DNA from: Candidatus Bathyarchaeota archaeon
GTDB lineage: Archaea; Thermoproteota; Bathyarchaeia; Bathyarchaeales; Bathycorpusculaceae
Reading direction: 5' to 3'
Length of the DNA: 64,000 nt
Assembly (NCBI GenBank): GCA_026014745.1
Contig: JAOZHS010000001.1
Span: forward strand, 434,001-498,000
How positions within the stretch are numbered: the first letter of the stretch is position 1; each line of letters begins with the position of its first letter. A model generated the notes under the pieces. It saw only the letters and a list, made by a program, of their open reading frames with translations, had not been told where the DNA came from and did not search any database. A program made the position numbers and the translations under genes. Positions 1-8,527 of this stretch are shown piece after piece.

Positions 1-1074
1 GGCGCGCACCCGACTATTGATCCGCAGGATGTTCTCAAAAACACCGCTGTCGAGGTCTGCATTGTGGGTGAGGGCGAAGAAACCTGCACTGAGCTTATCA
101 AAAAGGTCCAAGCTAAAGAGCCCATAAGCGACATAGCTGGTACGGTGAATCGCCAAAAAAACAACGGTCTCCGTCCCCTCCTCAAGGATATTGACTTTTT
201 CCCCGCATGGGAACTGGTTGACTTCGAAAACTACGATATAGCGGTGAGCAAAAAACGGCGCATGGCTTATTTGCTGCCGATTCGTGGCTGTCCCAACTAC
301 TGCACGTATTGCAGCAATCCCGTGTGGAAGCTTGAGAAGCCTTGGATTCGGATGCGTTCGCCCAAAAACATCGCCGACGAAGTCAACTACCTCTACGGAC
401 GGGGCATCCGCGAAATCTACATCCGCTCCGACACGTTCAACGTGGATATCAAATGGTGCCTTGAAGTGCTGGGCGAAATCGAGAAGCTCAACCTCAAAGG
501 CATGACCTTCCAATGCAACCTCCGCGCCGACAAACTCAACGATGAATTAGCCAAAAAACTCAGCGACATCCACGTCTGGCTGGTGCACATCGGTTTGGAA
601 TCCGCCAACGACCGCGTGCTCAAAGGCATCGGCAAAAACGCGTCGCAAGCCGACAACGTCCACACTCTTGAGTTGCTCAAAAAGTACGGCGTTAAAGTGT
701 ATGGGTTTTTGATGCTCTATAACGCTTGGGAAACCAACGGCAAACTCGAATATGAAACGCCTGAGGAAGTCGAAAACACCCTCAAGTTTGCCAAGGATTG
801 CCTGCGCGACAACCTCATCGAATACATCTCATGGTCCATCACTAACCCCCTGATTGGCAGCAAACTCTACACCATCGCAGAACGCCACGGCATCGCAGCC
901 TACAACGTCAAAATCGGCAACTGCATGCACCTCCCCGGCGTATCTGAGGAGCAGATGGTGGAACACGTCAAACAAGGCATGATACTACAACTCCTAAACG
1001 GCATCCAAAAAGGCATGATAACCAAAAACAACAAACGCGCCCAACAAAAAGCCAAAAAAATCCTAAACATGTAA
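1..1074 (+). CDS. B12-binding-type radical SAM protein (5' truncated)
   Basis: The reading frame is already open at base 1, so the start lies outside the window. The first residues (GAHPTIDPQDVL, then VGEGEETCTELI) look like the end of a cobalamin-binding domain of the kind fused to radical SAM enzymes. The radical SAM core follows, with the cluster-binding triad in RGCPNYCTYC (CxxxCxxC, near base 290) and a downstream LVHIGLESAND segment typical of the SAM barrel. Family members methylate or rearrange unactivated carbons or act on sulfur. The substrate cannot be told here, and no neighbour helps because the next gene is convergent. The C-terminus is rich in Lys and Asn. Confident about the family, not about the reaction. 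Confidence 0.88.
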   Translation, partial: GAHPTIDPQDVLKNTAVEVCIVGEGEETCTELIKKVQAKEPISDIAGTVNRQKNNGLRPLLKDIDFFPAWELVDFENYDIAVSKKRRMAYLLPIRGCPNYCTYCSNPVWKLEKPWIRMRSPKNIADEVNYLYGRGIREIYIRSDTFNVDIKWCLEVLGEIEKLNLKGMTFQCNLRADKLNDELAKKLSDIHVWLVHIGLESANDRVLKGIGKNASQADNVHTLELLKKYGVKVYGFLMLYNAWETNGKLEYETPEEVENTLKFAKDCLRDNLIEYISWSITNPLIGSKLYTIAERHGIAAYNVKIGNCMHLPGVSEEQMVEHVKQGMILQLLNGIQKGMITKNNKRAQQKAKKILNM

Positions 1075-1170
1075 ACTCAGCAAATTTATTTCTCTTTTAT
1101 AGCAGTCGGTTTTGTCAATGAAAATGAATCGACCAAAAGAAAAGAGATTGGTTTTACGGACCCGCCTCGA

Positions 1171-2883
1171 CTAAGCTGTTATAGACTTACGCCTCTTTAA
1201 GAAAAAGATTAACAAGAGTAAGACTGTTGGAATGGTAATGGCAACGACAATTGCTCCTAAAAATTGAATGTCTCCCCCTACAGGTGCTGTGTCAGGCGAA
1301 GCAGCATTAACCTGCTTTATCAAGGGGTAATGGTCTATGTTGGCATCGTCAATGTAAAAACTTGTGTCCCAAACGTTTCTCTGCGTTTGTGAACTGTTGC
1401 TATATCTGGAATGGAAGTTGTCCCAGTAGTTGCCTTCCGCCCCGTTATCCCAGACGTTGCTTTCATATTCGGCGGGGGCATACCAGCGAGTTAAAACATG
1501 GGATTCTAAGGTGTTGTTGGCGAAGTTATTATGGAAGAGGGTGTTGTTGAAGGCATCGGATATTCGCAAAGCAGCACCTTTGTTGTCAGCAAAGGTATTT
1601 TTGGTGAATGAGTTATCGCTACTTTGAACAAGGTTAACTCCAAAATAATTTTCACGAAAGAGATTCTGCGTGATAGTGCTATTCCGGGAAACGGCAAAAT
1701 ACATTCCGGAGTCATTATTGGTAAAGTTGTTTTTGCGGATTAAGAGTTGTCTTGATCCGTCCCCACCAGAGTGGTTTTGGGTAATGCCTGACGGCGTTAA
1801 TCCATAACCACAGGAGTCGATATCATTCTCAGAGACAACGATATCGCTGCAATCCACCATGCCAATTCCTGCATATTGGTTTCTTGTAAGCTTATTCTCT
1901 GAAACGGTTATATTTTGGCTATATTTCAAGAAGATACCGTTTCCGCAGTTAGCCACCTGACTGCCTTCTATCTTTGAGTCATTTGTATTAATCAGTGTTA
2001 TGCTATCAAAGTTATGCGTTATCGCTAAATTCTGCATCGTAATGTTTGTGCAATTGCCTAAAGCAACAAAGCCCGCGTTGGGTGGCACAGTTTTGCCATG
2101 CTCATTTAACCAATAGATTATTGGTTTATCGTCAATTGTATTTGACGAATCGATGTTCTGTCTAAACTGTTCATGGGTATTGTAGGAAAGCCCAAAACTT
2201 TGCAGGTTATTTGCCATTTGATTGTTTGTTAAGGTGTTGTCTGCACAGTAATTGACTGCAATGCCACATTGGCAGTTTTCGACTTTGTTTGCGTCAATAG
2301 TGTTGTTAGTTGAGGCTGCTTGTATGAGGATTCCGTAGTTTAGGTCGGCTGGGCCTGAATAATTCGTGAATGTAGTTATGCTGTTTCTGGAGATAGTGTT
2401 TCTTGATGATAGGCTAAACCAGATACCACATGAAGTGCTCTTACCGCCGCCAATCAATGTATTGTTTTCAATACTGTTTTCCGAGGCGTTGTCGAGGAGA
2501 ATAGCTCGGTTAAAACCGAGTATCTGAAGGTTCTTTACTGTGACGCCAATTCTGTCGGTTAGTTCAACCCCTGTGTGCCCTTCACCAACCATTGTCAAAG
2601 CATGTTTATTGCCATCAATGACTATGTCATCCTTTAAAACCTGAAGCCCACTTGAGCACCACTGATCTGTAATGATAACATCACCCGTAAAGGTATAGGA
2701 GTTGCCTTGGCGCATTATGTGATCAGTACCGACTATCGTTCCATCTTCCTTAATCATGATCGCCCCCGGAATTCCTATCTCTGCTGAAGAACCTCCAAGA
2801 GCGAAAACAAGTAGAAGAATTACTCCAATACACAGTGCAGAGCAAAGTTTGGTTTTGCATTCTATTATTGCGCTGTGCTTCAT
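1171..2883 (-). CDS. NosD-like right-handed beta-helix surface protein
   Basis: This 570-residue protein has an N-terminal hydrophobic signal segment (about residues 14-34, VILLLVFALGG). A long series of parallel beta-helix repeats follows, rich in Asn and with recurrent N-x-I/L-x-x-N steps such as NNTLIGG, SRNTISRNSI and NSTITQNLF. A C-terminal transmembrane helix (about 541-563) ends in KRRKS. This is the architecture of NosD/periplasmic copper-binding-like carbohydrate-surface proteins, which in archaea are usually displayed on the cell surface. It probably binds or modifies polysaccharide, but no catalytic residues can be assigned. It stands alone, convergent with the radical SAM gene, and starts with ATG. 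The window has other exported proteins of similar plan (9487, 34450). Confidence 0.8.
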   Translation of the reverse strand: MKHSAIIECKTKLCSALCIGVILLLVFALGGSSAEIGIPGAIMIKEDGTIVGTDHIMRQGNSYTFTGDVIITDQWCSSGLQVLKDDIVIDGNKHALTMVGEGHTGVELTDRIGVTVKNLQILGFNRAILLDNASENSIENNTLIGGGKSTSCGIWFSLSSRNTISRNSITTFTNYSGPADLNYGILIQAASTNNTIDANKVENCQCGIAVNYCADNTLTNNQMANNLQSFGLSYNTHEQFRQNIDSSNTIDDKPIIYWLNEHGKTVPPNAGFVALGNCTNITMQNLAITHNFDSITLINTNDSKIEGSQVANCGNGIFLKYSQNITVSENKLTRNQYAGIGMVDCSDIVVSENDIDSCGYGLTPSGITQNHSGGDGSRQLLIRKNNFTNNDSGMYFAVSRNSTITQNLFRENYFGVNLVQSSDNSFTKNTFADNKGAALRISDAFNNTLFHNNFANNTLESHVLTRWYAPAEYESNVWDNGAEGNYWDNFHSRYSNSSQTQRNVWDTSFYIDDANIDHYPLIKQVNAASPDTAPVGGDIQFLGAIVVAITIPTVLLLLIFFLKRRKSITA

Positions 2884-3071
2884 TACTAGTGCCCTTATCT
2901 GCTGTTAACCTATGCCTTTTAAAAGCGTTGTCGTCAACGTTTCTTGACTAAGAGTTTTTTTTGTTGTCTCCTATAGAGTCAGCTTTGATGCGATGGAGGA
3001 GTCTTTTGAGACTGTTTGGTCATTACCTTTAAATTGCATTAGCGCCAGAAAAGCAATAGGTTGGTGGGTTA

Positions 3072-3674
3072 ATGGATTTCCTTAAGAAACTTCATGAGAA
3101 GGTCTCTGCGCCAGACGGGAACTTGGAGCTTAGGTTGGATAATTGGTCGGTTCCTTTGGGCAGCAGCTTGACAGGGTCTTTGGTTTTTAGCGCTCAGGAA
3201 GATTTTGATTGTACTGAGGTTAGGTGTGAGGTGGCTTGTGTGGAGACCGCCCGAGTCATAAGATACGTCTATGACCCAAACGTTAGGCGCTCGTTGCCGC
3301 ATGAAGCCGATGAGACAGCTACCCTCTACGCCATTAACCCCGCATCAAGCGGCCCAACCCACTTTACAAGGAGCGCGCAACGGAGTTTTCCAGTAAACAT
3401 CGCCATTCCGCCTGCGTCACGGACCACCTTTAATGGCGTTGGGCAGAAGCTGGTCTGGACCATCAAAGGCGTGATTGCAGTCGATGGGCGTCCCGATGTG
3501 ACGACGAACACCTTTGAGTTTCAAGTCGTGCCGCCTGCGCCAGTGATAAATCAGCCTTCTGTTCAGGTGGTTAAAGAGGTTGTTATCGTCAAGATTCCCT
3601 GCAAGTATTGCCAGACGCTATTTAACCAGCTTGACACGTTCTGTCCTAACTGCGGGGCAAGACGCACAGCCTAA
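3072..3674 (+). CDS. arrestin-like fold protein with C-terminal zinc ribbon
   Basis: The 200-residue product is all-beta. Its N-terminal two thirds (NWSVPLGSSLTGSLVF, then FPVNIAIPPASRTTF) match the pattern of arrestin/SpoOM/Vps26-like domains. Residues about 175-195 form a zinc ribbon with CKYC and CPNC. Such proteins are thought to be cytosolic scaffolds, and no enzymatic role is known. ATG start, preceded by GGTTGGTGGGTTA as ribosome-binding region and by a TATA-like CCTTTAAATTGC about 45 bases upstream, so it is probably transcribed alone. Its stop codon is followed at once by the dispersed repeat described separately. The fold assignment rests on pattern only. Confidence 0.6.
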   Translation: MDFLKKLHEKVSAPDGNLELRLDNWSVPLGSSLTGSLVFSAQEDFDCTEVRCEVACVETARVIRYVYDPNVRRSLPHEADETATLYAINPASSGPTHFTRSAQRSFPVNIAIPPASRTTFNGVGQKLVWTIKGVIAVDGRPDVTTNTFEFQVVPPAPVINQPSVQVVKEVVIVKIPCKYCQTLFNQLDTFCPNCGARRTA

Positions 3675-3851
3675 AAACCCTCTTTAGCGAACCTATTTGC
3701 AGTCTATTAGGATCCTATTAGTGGTTCTATGCAGAAACCTATAGGGGGGAGGGTTGCAGCCTCATATTTGGTGGCTATTAGAAACTCTATGCAGTTACCT
3801 AAGAGGGGTAGGTCACTATTGGCTGAAAACAAGCTCAAAAGCATGATGAAA
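3675..3851 (+). repeat. dispersed coding-like repeat, copy A (internally duplicated)
   Basis: From 3675 the DNA closely matches 54161-54283, including the 31-base core shared from GATCCTATTAGTGG to GAAACCTA. Read in one frame it gives KPSLANLFAVY, a TAG stop, then DPISGSMQKPIGGR. A second, diverged unit follows: YLVAIRNSMQLPKRGRSLLAEN. Copy B at 54158 reads through (TTG where copy A has TAG) and has one unit only. From ATG 3729 an open frame continues to 3917. Homology is visible at both DNA and peptide level, so this is either a decayed copy of a tiny gene or a mobile repeat that carries one. No function is known to me. Confidence 0.75.
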
Positions 3852-4101
3852 ACACCTGCTTATGGAAAGCGCAACTCGTGGCGGAGCAAGAGGCGAATTG
3901 ATTGCATGTTTGGTTAAGGCTTGTTTTGTATTGTTTTTTTGTTGCCAAAATTGTTTATAGCGTCGGCTGGGCTGCTGATTCTCGACGGGTGAAACCTCCG
4001 AATGGGCCATGCTAGCGCCCGAATGCATTGCGCTGTTCACTACAATCAAAGCTTTCCTGTTTCCAAAATAAAATCCCTCCACACACAAGAAAAAACATGC
4101 C

Positions 4102-4878
4102 ATGGCGAGTTGCGATAAACTATTATTCTGCCACACAAAACATATGGCTATGCCATCCTGCTCCGACCCCAACTTTAAAGTCGATTTTGTGGTGCCCTCC
4201 CGAGACGAAGCCAACCCAACGCTTCTGCGCCAGATAAAAAGCATGCCCTGCGCTGGCGAAATCATAAACACCCACGAAAAACCCCTAAGCGTCGCACGCA
4301 AGCACGCGGTGTTGCAGGCAAAAACAGAGTGGGTGGCAATGGTTGATGACGACATGCTGCTGCCCCGTGATTGGCTCCAAAACGTCAGTCAAGCAATCGC
4401 ACCAGACGTAGGCGCAATCGGCACCGTCGCCGTCCACAAAAACCGCCACGCAGCAGCCTACGAACGCGTCGTCGGCACCGTCTACAACCTAAGCAAACTA
4501 GACACCAACCCCCACATCAACAACATCCTCATACGCCGCAAAGTCATGGAAAACTACAACCCACCCAAACTCTTCTTCGGCGAAGACCAATACTTCAAAC
4601 GCTACGTACAAAAAAGCGGCTACAAATGGAAAGTTCTGCCTTTCCTTGGCGCTACCCATCTGGGAACCTCCAAAAACTACGTCACCATCGGAGTATCTTA
4701 TCGCCGCTACGGACACTACAGCATGTTCAAACTACTAAGACGCGTAGTCGCACGTTTCCTGTTCACGCCGTACGCAGCATTAAGCAACCTCAGCGCCGTA
4801 ACCTTCTACTACCTAACCAAACTAAACGTGGAATTCATCGCAGGCTGGGCAAAAGAACTCCTAACCGAAAAACTCTAA
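4102..4878 (+). CDS. GT-A family glycosyltransferase (GT2-like)
   Basis: Up to 258 residues. Early in the protein VDFVVPSRDEAN is the usual first strand and loop of GT2 enzymes, and AMVDDDMLLPRDWL carries the DxD-type metal/nucleotide-sugar site. The C-terminal part has basic amphipathic helices (KLLRRVVARFLF) that may lie on the membrane. It should transfer a sugar from a nucleotide- or lipid-linked donor; the acceptor is unknown. The start is uncertain: ATG 4102, 4144 and 4150 are all in frame, and homology would begin only around KVDFVV, so 4144 is equally possible. A TATA-like TTGTTTATAGC lies near 3950. The gene is convergent with the small gene at 4898. Confidence 0.75.
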   Translation: MASCDKLLFCHTKHMAMPSCSDPNFKVDFVVPSRDEANPTLLRQIKSMPCAGEIINTHEKPLSVARKHAVLQAKTEWVAMVDDDMLLPRDWLQNVSQAIAPDVGAIGTVAVHKNRHAAAYERVVGTVYNLSKLDTNPHINNILIRRKVMENYNPPKLFFGEDQYFKRYVQKSGYKWKVLPFLGATHLGTSKNYVTIGVSYRRYGHYSMFKLLRRVVARFLFTPYAALSNLSAVTFYYLTKLNVEFIAGWAKELLTEKL

Positions 4879-4897
4879 ATTTTGAGCCCAACGCATC

Positions 4898-5290
4898 TTA
4901 TTTGCTGATGCCCACCAACTCATATTTCCTAAGCATAGACCCCGACTCCTTGATGACTTGCAAACTATGCCACAAGTGAGGGTCATTTAACGCCATCTCT
5001 TTTAGTTCCCGCTCAAGCTCCGGCGTGAGGATGGCTTCGTAGGTTTTTATGGTGGCTTGATAGATTTTGGCTTTCTTGATTTTTTCCAACTTGACTTTGG
5101 AGTCTGCATCGAGGCAAATAGGTATCCCTTCTTCCATGTCCGTGGCGTCTAGATGGCGTTCTTTATGGTTGACTTTGATGATTCGGATCCTTTTCTTTGT
5201 TGATTGGGTGTGTTTCCACTCGGGATTTACCATGTCAATCGGCACTATAGACATCTGCTTGCTTTTTACTTTAATGGCGCCAAAACCCAA
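4898..5290 (-). CDS. conserved-looking hypothetical protein
   Basis: An open frame of 130 residues with a believable composition (Lys, Glu, Ile rich; helical C-terminal half LTPELERELKEMALND). I do not recognise the family. Either a TTG at 5290 or ATG 5254 could be the start. The frame is open further upstream to about 5386 but holds no ATG there. A TATA-like TTTATAGG on the minus strand near 5377-5385 would suit a transcript starting near 5355. There is a 77-residue plus-strand frame across it with poor composition, which I take as the shadow. No signal peptide, membrane helix or metal site is visible. Confidence 0.5.
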   Translation of the reverse strand: MGFGAIKVKSKQMSIVPIDMVNPEWKHTQSTKKRIRIIKVNHKERHLDATDMEEGIPICLDADSKVKLEKIKKAKIYQATIKTYEAILTPELERELKEMALNDPHLWHSLQVIKESGSMLRKYELVGISK

Positions 5291-5445
5291 ATCGGTCTGA
5301 ACTTTCCATAAACAAAGCAGTTGAGAATGAGAAAAAACACGCTGTTTGATGTTGTTTAAACCGTTTTTTAATCCTATAAATCAGTTTTTAAGCACAGCAG
5401 ATATAAGGAACCCCGTCAATAATTCGGCAAAGAAGTGTCACAGTC

Positions 5446-5625
5446 ATGTCAGAAAAACTGTCCCTAGTCACATGCACAAGCTGCGGAAAACCAATTCCGC
5501 CTGGCAGTGAATCCACAAAATTCCAATGTCCCAACTGCGGTGAAATCCAAATCAAACGCGACGGCAAATGCCGCAAATTCGGCCGCCTCTACAAATGCCC
5601 CAAATGCGGCTTCCAAGGACCATAA
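5446..5625 (+). CDS. small archaeal zinc-ribbon protein (HVO_2753-like)
   Basis: A 59-residue gene starting ATG at 5446. It holds four CxxC-type knuckles, CTSCGK, CPNCGE, a single C in KCRKFG, and CPKCGFQG, which makes two zinc-binding sites. This is the small double zinc-finger protein that many archaea encode directly in front of EF-1beta, and here too elongation factor 1-beta follows after only 12 bases. The pair is very probably one transcript. The family is implicated in RNA/ribosome-linked roles, but its exact activity is not settled. Confidence 0.85.
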   Translation: MSEKLSLVTCTSCGKPIPPGSESTKFQCPNCGEIQIKRDGKCRKFGRLYKCPKCGFQGP

Positions 5626-5637
5626 AAGGCGACAAAT

Positions 5638-5919
5638 ATGGGCTGGATTCTTGTAGTCTACAAAGTTTTCCCCGAAGACATCCTGCCAAGCTTTGATGAC
5701 TTAAAACAAAAAGTCACAGCCATCTTGCCCGAACACAGCTCCGTTGAAGGATGGGGCGAAGAAGACGTGGCCTTTGGCCTCAAAGCCTTGCTTGTCCAAG
5801 TCCGATTCCCCGAAGAAAAAATGGGATTAGTCGACGAATTCGAAACCGCCTTAGCAAAAATCCCCGGCGTAAGTCAAGCACAAAGCTTCAACATCCGCCG
5901 CACCAGCCGCGACAAGTAA
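5638..5919 (+). CDS. ef1b: translation elongation factor 1-beta
   Basis: A 93-residue protein beginning MGWILVVYKVFPED. The archaeal EF-1beta family is about 90 residues and has the ferredoxin-like alpha-beta fold of the guanine-exchange domain. The segment FGLKALLVQVRFPEE matches the conserved core that touches EF-1alpha, and GVSQAQSFNIRRTSR is the usual C-terminal strand. It exchanges GDP for GTP on EF-1alpha in the cytosol. It lies 12 bases after the small zinc-ribbon gene, an arrangement conserved in archaea, and the ATG start is firm. Confidence 0.93.
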   Translation: MGWILVVYKVFPEDILPSFDDLKQKVTAILPEHSSVEGWGEEDVAFGLKALLVQVRFPEEKMGLVDEFETALAKIPGVSQAQSFNIRRTSRDK

Positions 5920-6006
5920 GTCGCCGCAAACCCCTTTTCCCAACAAAAAACCCCTAACTCGTCTCTTTAGCAGGCATCTGACTGTTTTTGCAGTTACGCT
6001 TTAAAG

Positions 6007-6014
6007 TTTATATA
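6007..6014 (+). promoter_or_regulatory. TATA box of cdc48
   Basis: TTTATATA sits 66 bases before the ATG of the CDC48 gene. With the usual 22-27 base spacing, transcription should start near 6035-6040. That leaves a leader of about 40 bases that contains the conserved motif at 6047-6070. Confidence 0.65.
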
Positions 6015-6046
6015 CAATATTAATCTCTTTCAAACACATACCCTCG

Positions 6047-6070
6047 AGCAATCAAAGTAATTATTTGGAG
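6047..6070 (+). promoter_or_regulatory. leader motif shared with rpoD
   Basis: AGCAATCAAAGTAA followed directly by TTATTTGGAG lies just in front of the cdc48 start. The rpoD leader at 61847-61871 has AGCTATCAAAGTAA, one extra C, then the same TTATTTGGAG. GGAG probably acts as the ribosome-binding site, 9 bases before the ATG here. The identity extends well beyond a ribosome-binding site, so this may be a shared regulatory or RNA element. Confidence 0.55.
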
Positions 6071-6079
6071 AAATTCTAA

Positions 6080-8251
6080 ATGAGTGAAGTACAACTACGC
6101 GTCGGAGACGCACGGCAAAGAGATGTCGGCAGAGGAATAGCCCGCATCGACCAACGCACAATGCAGAAACTCGGCATAAGCGCTGGTGACGTAATCGAGA
6201 TAGTTAACAAACGCACAACAAGCGCGATTGCTTGGCCAGCCTACAGCGAAGACCAAAACCGCGACATCATACGAATCGACGGATTCACCCGCAAAAACAG
6301 CGGCGTCGCCATCAACGAATACGTCGTGGTCCGCCCAGCCAAAGTTAAAACAGCCCTATCCGTCACCCTCGCGCCAGTGGATATGCGTCTCAACGTGGAT
6401 GAAGACTTCACAAACTTTGTCAAAAATCGCCTCATGGAACGCACCCTCGTCGAAGGCGACACCACTCTAGTTATGATGCTTGGCCACGCTATACCCTTCA
6501 CCGTATCCAAAACTCGTCCTCACGGCATCATAAAAGTCACAACCGAAACCCGCTTAACAATCCTCAACGAACCTGCCCCCGAAGGCAAAGGTCTCCCACG
6601 CACCACCTACGAAGACATCGGCGGACTACACGAAGAAATCCAGCGCGTCCGAGAAATGGTCGAACTACCTCTACGTCACCCCGAACTCTTCCAACGCCTC
6701 GGCATTGAACCCCCCAAAGGCGTACTACTCCACGGTCCACCTGGCTGTGGTAAAACCCTGCTCGCACGCGCAGTCGCCAACGAGTCAGAAGCCAACTTCT
6801 ACTCAATTAACGGCCCCGAAATCATGAGCAAATTCTACGGCGAATCAGAAGCTCGACTACGCGAAATCTTCCAGCAAGCCCAACAAAACGCTCCCAGCAT
6901 CATCTTTGTCGACGAACTCGACGCCATTGCACCTAAGCGTGAAGAAGTCACTGGCGAAGTAGAACGACGTGTCGTCGCCCAACTATTGGCACTTATGGAT
7001 GGTCTTTCGGGGCGTGGAAACGTCATTGTTATCGGCGCTACCAACCGACCTGGCGCGCTTGACCCTGCATTGCGCAGACCTGGCCGATTTGACCGTGAAA
7101 TCGAAATCAGCGTTCCCGACAAGAAAGGCCGCTACGAGGTGCTTCAAATCCACACCCGCGGCATGCCGCTGGCTGAAGACGTTGACCTCTTGAAACTCTC
7201 AGCTATGACTCATGGCTACACAGGCGCAGACCTCTCCGCATTGAGCAGAGAAACTGCCATGAAAGCTCTGCGTCGCTACCTGCCCCAGATTAACCTTGAA
7301 GAAGAACGCATCCCTCCAGCTGTGCTCGAAAAGATGGAGGTCACAATGGATGACTTCGTGGGCGCCTACAAGGAAGTCACTCCTACTGCTATGCGTGAAG
7401 TCTACATCGAAGTTTCAACTGTGCATTGGGAAGATGCAGGTGGCTTGGAAGATGTTAAGCAGCATCTCAAAGAATCCGTGGAGTGGCCGATAAAGACCCC
7501 TGAAATATTCACTAAACTCGGAATTAGGCCCCCCAAAGGTATCCTACTCTATGGTCCACCTGGCTGCGGCAAAACCCTGCTTGCACGTGCTGTCTCAACT
7601 GAGAGTGAAGCCAACTTCATTTCCATCAAAGGTCCAGAGGTCTTTAGCAAATGGGTCGGCGAATCCGAGAAAGCTATCCGCGAAGTCTTCCGCAAAGCCC
7701 GTATGGCGGCCCCTGCAGTCATATTCCTTGACGAAATCGACTCCCTGACCCCCAGACGTGGTATGGGCATGAGCGACAGCGGTGTCTCTGAACGAGTCAT
7801 CAGCCAACTCCTAACCGAAATGGACGGCATAACTACCCTCCAAGACATAGTGGTCATCGCTGCAACCAACCGTCCCGACATGGTGGACTCGGCAGTTCTG
7901 CGTCCCGGAAGATTTGACCGTCTTATCTATGTGCCTGAACCCGACGAAAAAAGCCGTCTCCAAATCTTCAAAATATACACTAAAGGTATGCCTATTGGTG
8001 CAGATGTTGACCTCAACCAGCTGACCATTGCTACAAAGTACTATTCTGGCGCGGACATTGAATCTCTTTGCCGTGAAGCTGCGATGCATGCACTGAGACG
8101 TGATGTGAACAGCCGAGAAGTCGTGATGAAGGATTTCCAAGATGCCCTTAAAGAAATGGGTCCCAGCATCACGCCTGATATGGAGAAATGGTACAAGAGT
8201 TTTATGCAGCAAATCCGACAAGTACAAAAGCCAGCAACCCCAGTTGCATAG
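6080..8251 (+). CDS. cdc48: CDC48/VAT family AAA+ ATPase
   Basis: A 723-residue protein with the complete p97/VAT plan. Residues about 1-180 are the N-domain (double-psi barrel plus alpha-beta), starting LRVGDARQRDVGRGIARID. D1 has Walker A GPPGCGKT and Walker B IIFVDELDAIAP; D2 has GPPGCGKT again and VIFLDEIDSLTP with the pore loop KWVGESE. It works as a hexamer that unfolds proteins, feeding the 20S proteasome in archaea. The last residues (QIRQVQKPATPVA) differ from the HbYX tail of PAN. ATG at 6080 follows GGAG by 9 bases. The winged-helix gene starts 14 bases after its stop. Confidence 0.97.
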   Translation: MSEVQLRVGDARQRDVGRGIARIDQRTMQKLGISAGDVIEIVNKRTTSAIAWPAYSEDQNRDIIRIDGFTRKNSGVAINEYVVVRPAKVKTALSVTLAPVDMRLNVDEDFTNFVKNRLMERTLVEGDTTLVMMLGHAIPFTVSKTRPHGIIKVTTETRLTILNEPAPEGKGLPRTTYEDIGGLHEEIQRVREMVELPLRHPELFQRLGIEPPKGVLLHGPPGCGKTLLARAVANESEANFYSINGPEIMSKFYGESEARLREIFQQAQQNAPSIIFVDELDAIAPKREEVTGEVERRVVAQLLALMDGLSGRGNVIVIGATNRPGALDPALRRPGRFDREIEISVPDKKGRYEVLQIHTRGMPLAEDVDLLKLSAMTHGYTGADLSALSRETAMKALRRYLPQINLEEERIPPAVLEKMEVTMDDFVGAYKEVTPTAMREVYIEVSTVHWEDAGGLEDVKQHLKESVEWPIKTPEIFTKLGIRPPKGILLYGPPGCGKTLLARAVSTESEANFISIKGPEVFSKWVGESEKAIREVFRKARMAAPAVIFLDEIDSLTPRRGMGMSDSGVSERVISQLLTEMDGITTLQDIVVIAATNRPDMVDSAVLRPGRFDRLIYVPEPDEKSRLQIFKIYTKGMPIGADVDLNQLTIATKYYSGADIESLCREAAMHALRRDVNSREVVMKDFQDALKEMGPSITPDMEKWYKSFMQQIRQVQKPATPVA

Positions 8252-8265
8252 GGAAGGAACGCTTA

Positions 8266-8496
8266 ATGCCGCAGATGAAAACTTGGAAAACCCGTCCAGC
8301 TTATTATTTTGTGCTGGAAGTTCTCAACAAGAAAGGCGACATGACCGACGATGACTTGTTTGGTCAAATTAAAGATGAGTATGAAGATTTAGGCTTCAAG
8401 GACTTTAACGATTTGCTCTTAAAGCTTGAAGTCAGCGGGAGAATCCGCACTTCATCTATGGCAAGAGGCAAGCGTAGAATCGAGTTAGTCCAATAG
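8266..8496 (+). CDS. small winged-helix protein downstream of cdc48
   Basis: A 76-residue protein, ATG at 8266 preceded by GGGAAGGAAC. Its predicted helices and C-terminal wing (YYFVLEVLNKKGDMTDDDLF, then LLLKLEVSGRIRTSSM and KRRIELVQ) fit a winged helix-turn-helix. It starts 14 bases after the CDC48 stop, so the two are co-transcribed. It could bind DNA, or could be an adaptor for the ATPase, since winged helices also serve as protein contacts. I cannot name a family. Confidence 0.75.
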   Translation: MPQMKTWKTRPAYYFVLEVLNKKGDMTDDDLFGQIKDEYEDLGFKDFNDLLLKLEVSGRIRTSSMARGKRRIELVQ

Positions 8497-8527
8497 ACGC
8501 TCTTTTCTTTCTCTACTTTTATTATTG

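Noticed and set aside
3816-4355. 179-residue minus-strand open frame
   Set aside because: It lies over the glycosyltransferase start and the repeat, has an odd Cys/Phe/Trp-rich composition, and has no ribosome-binding site. The plus-strand glycosyltransferase explains the coding signal.
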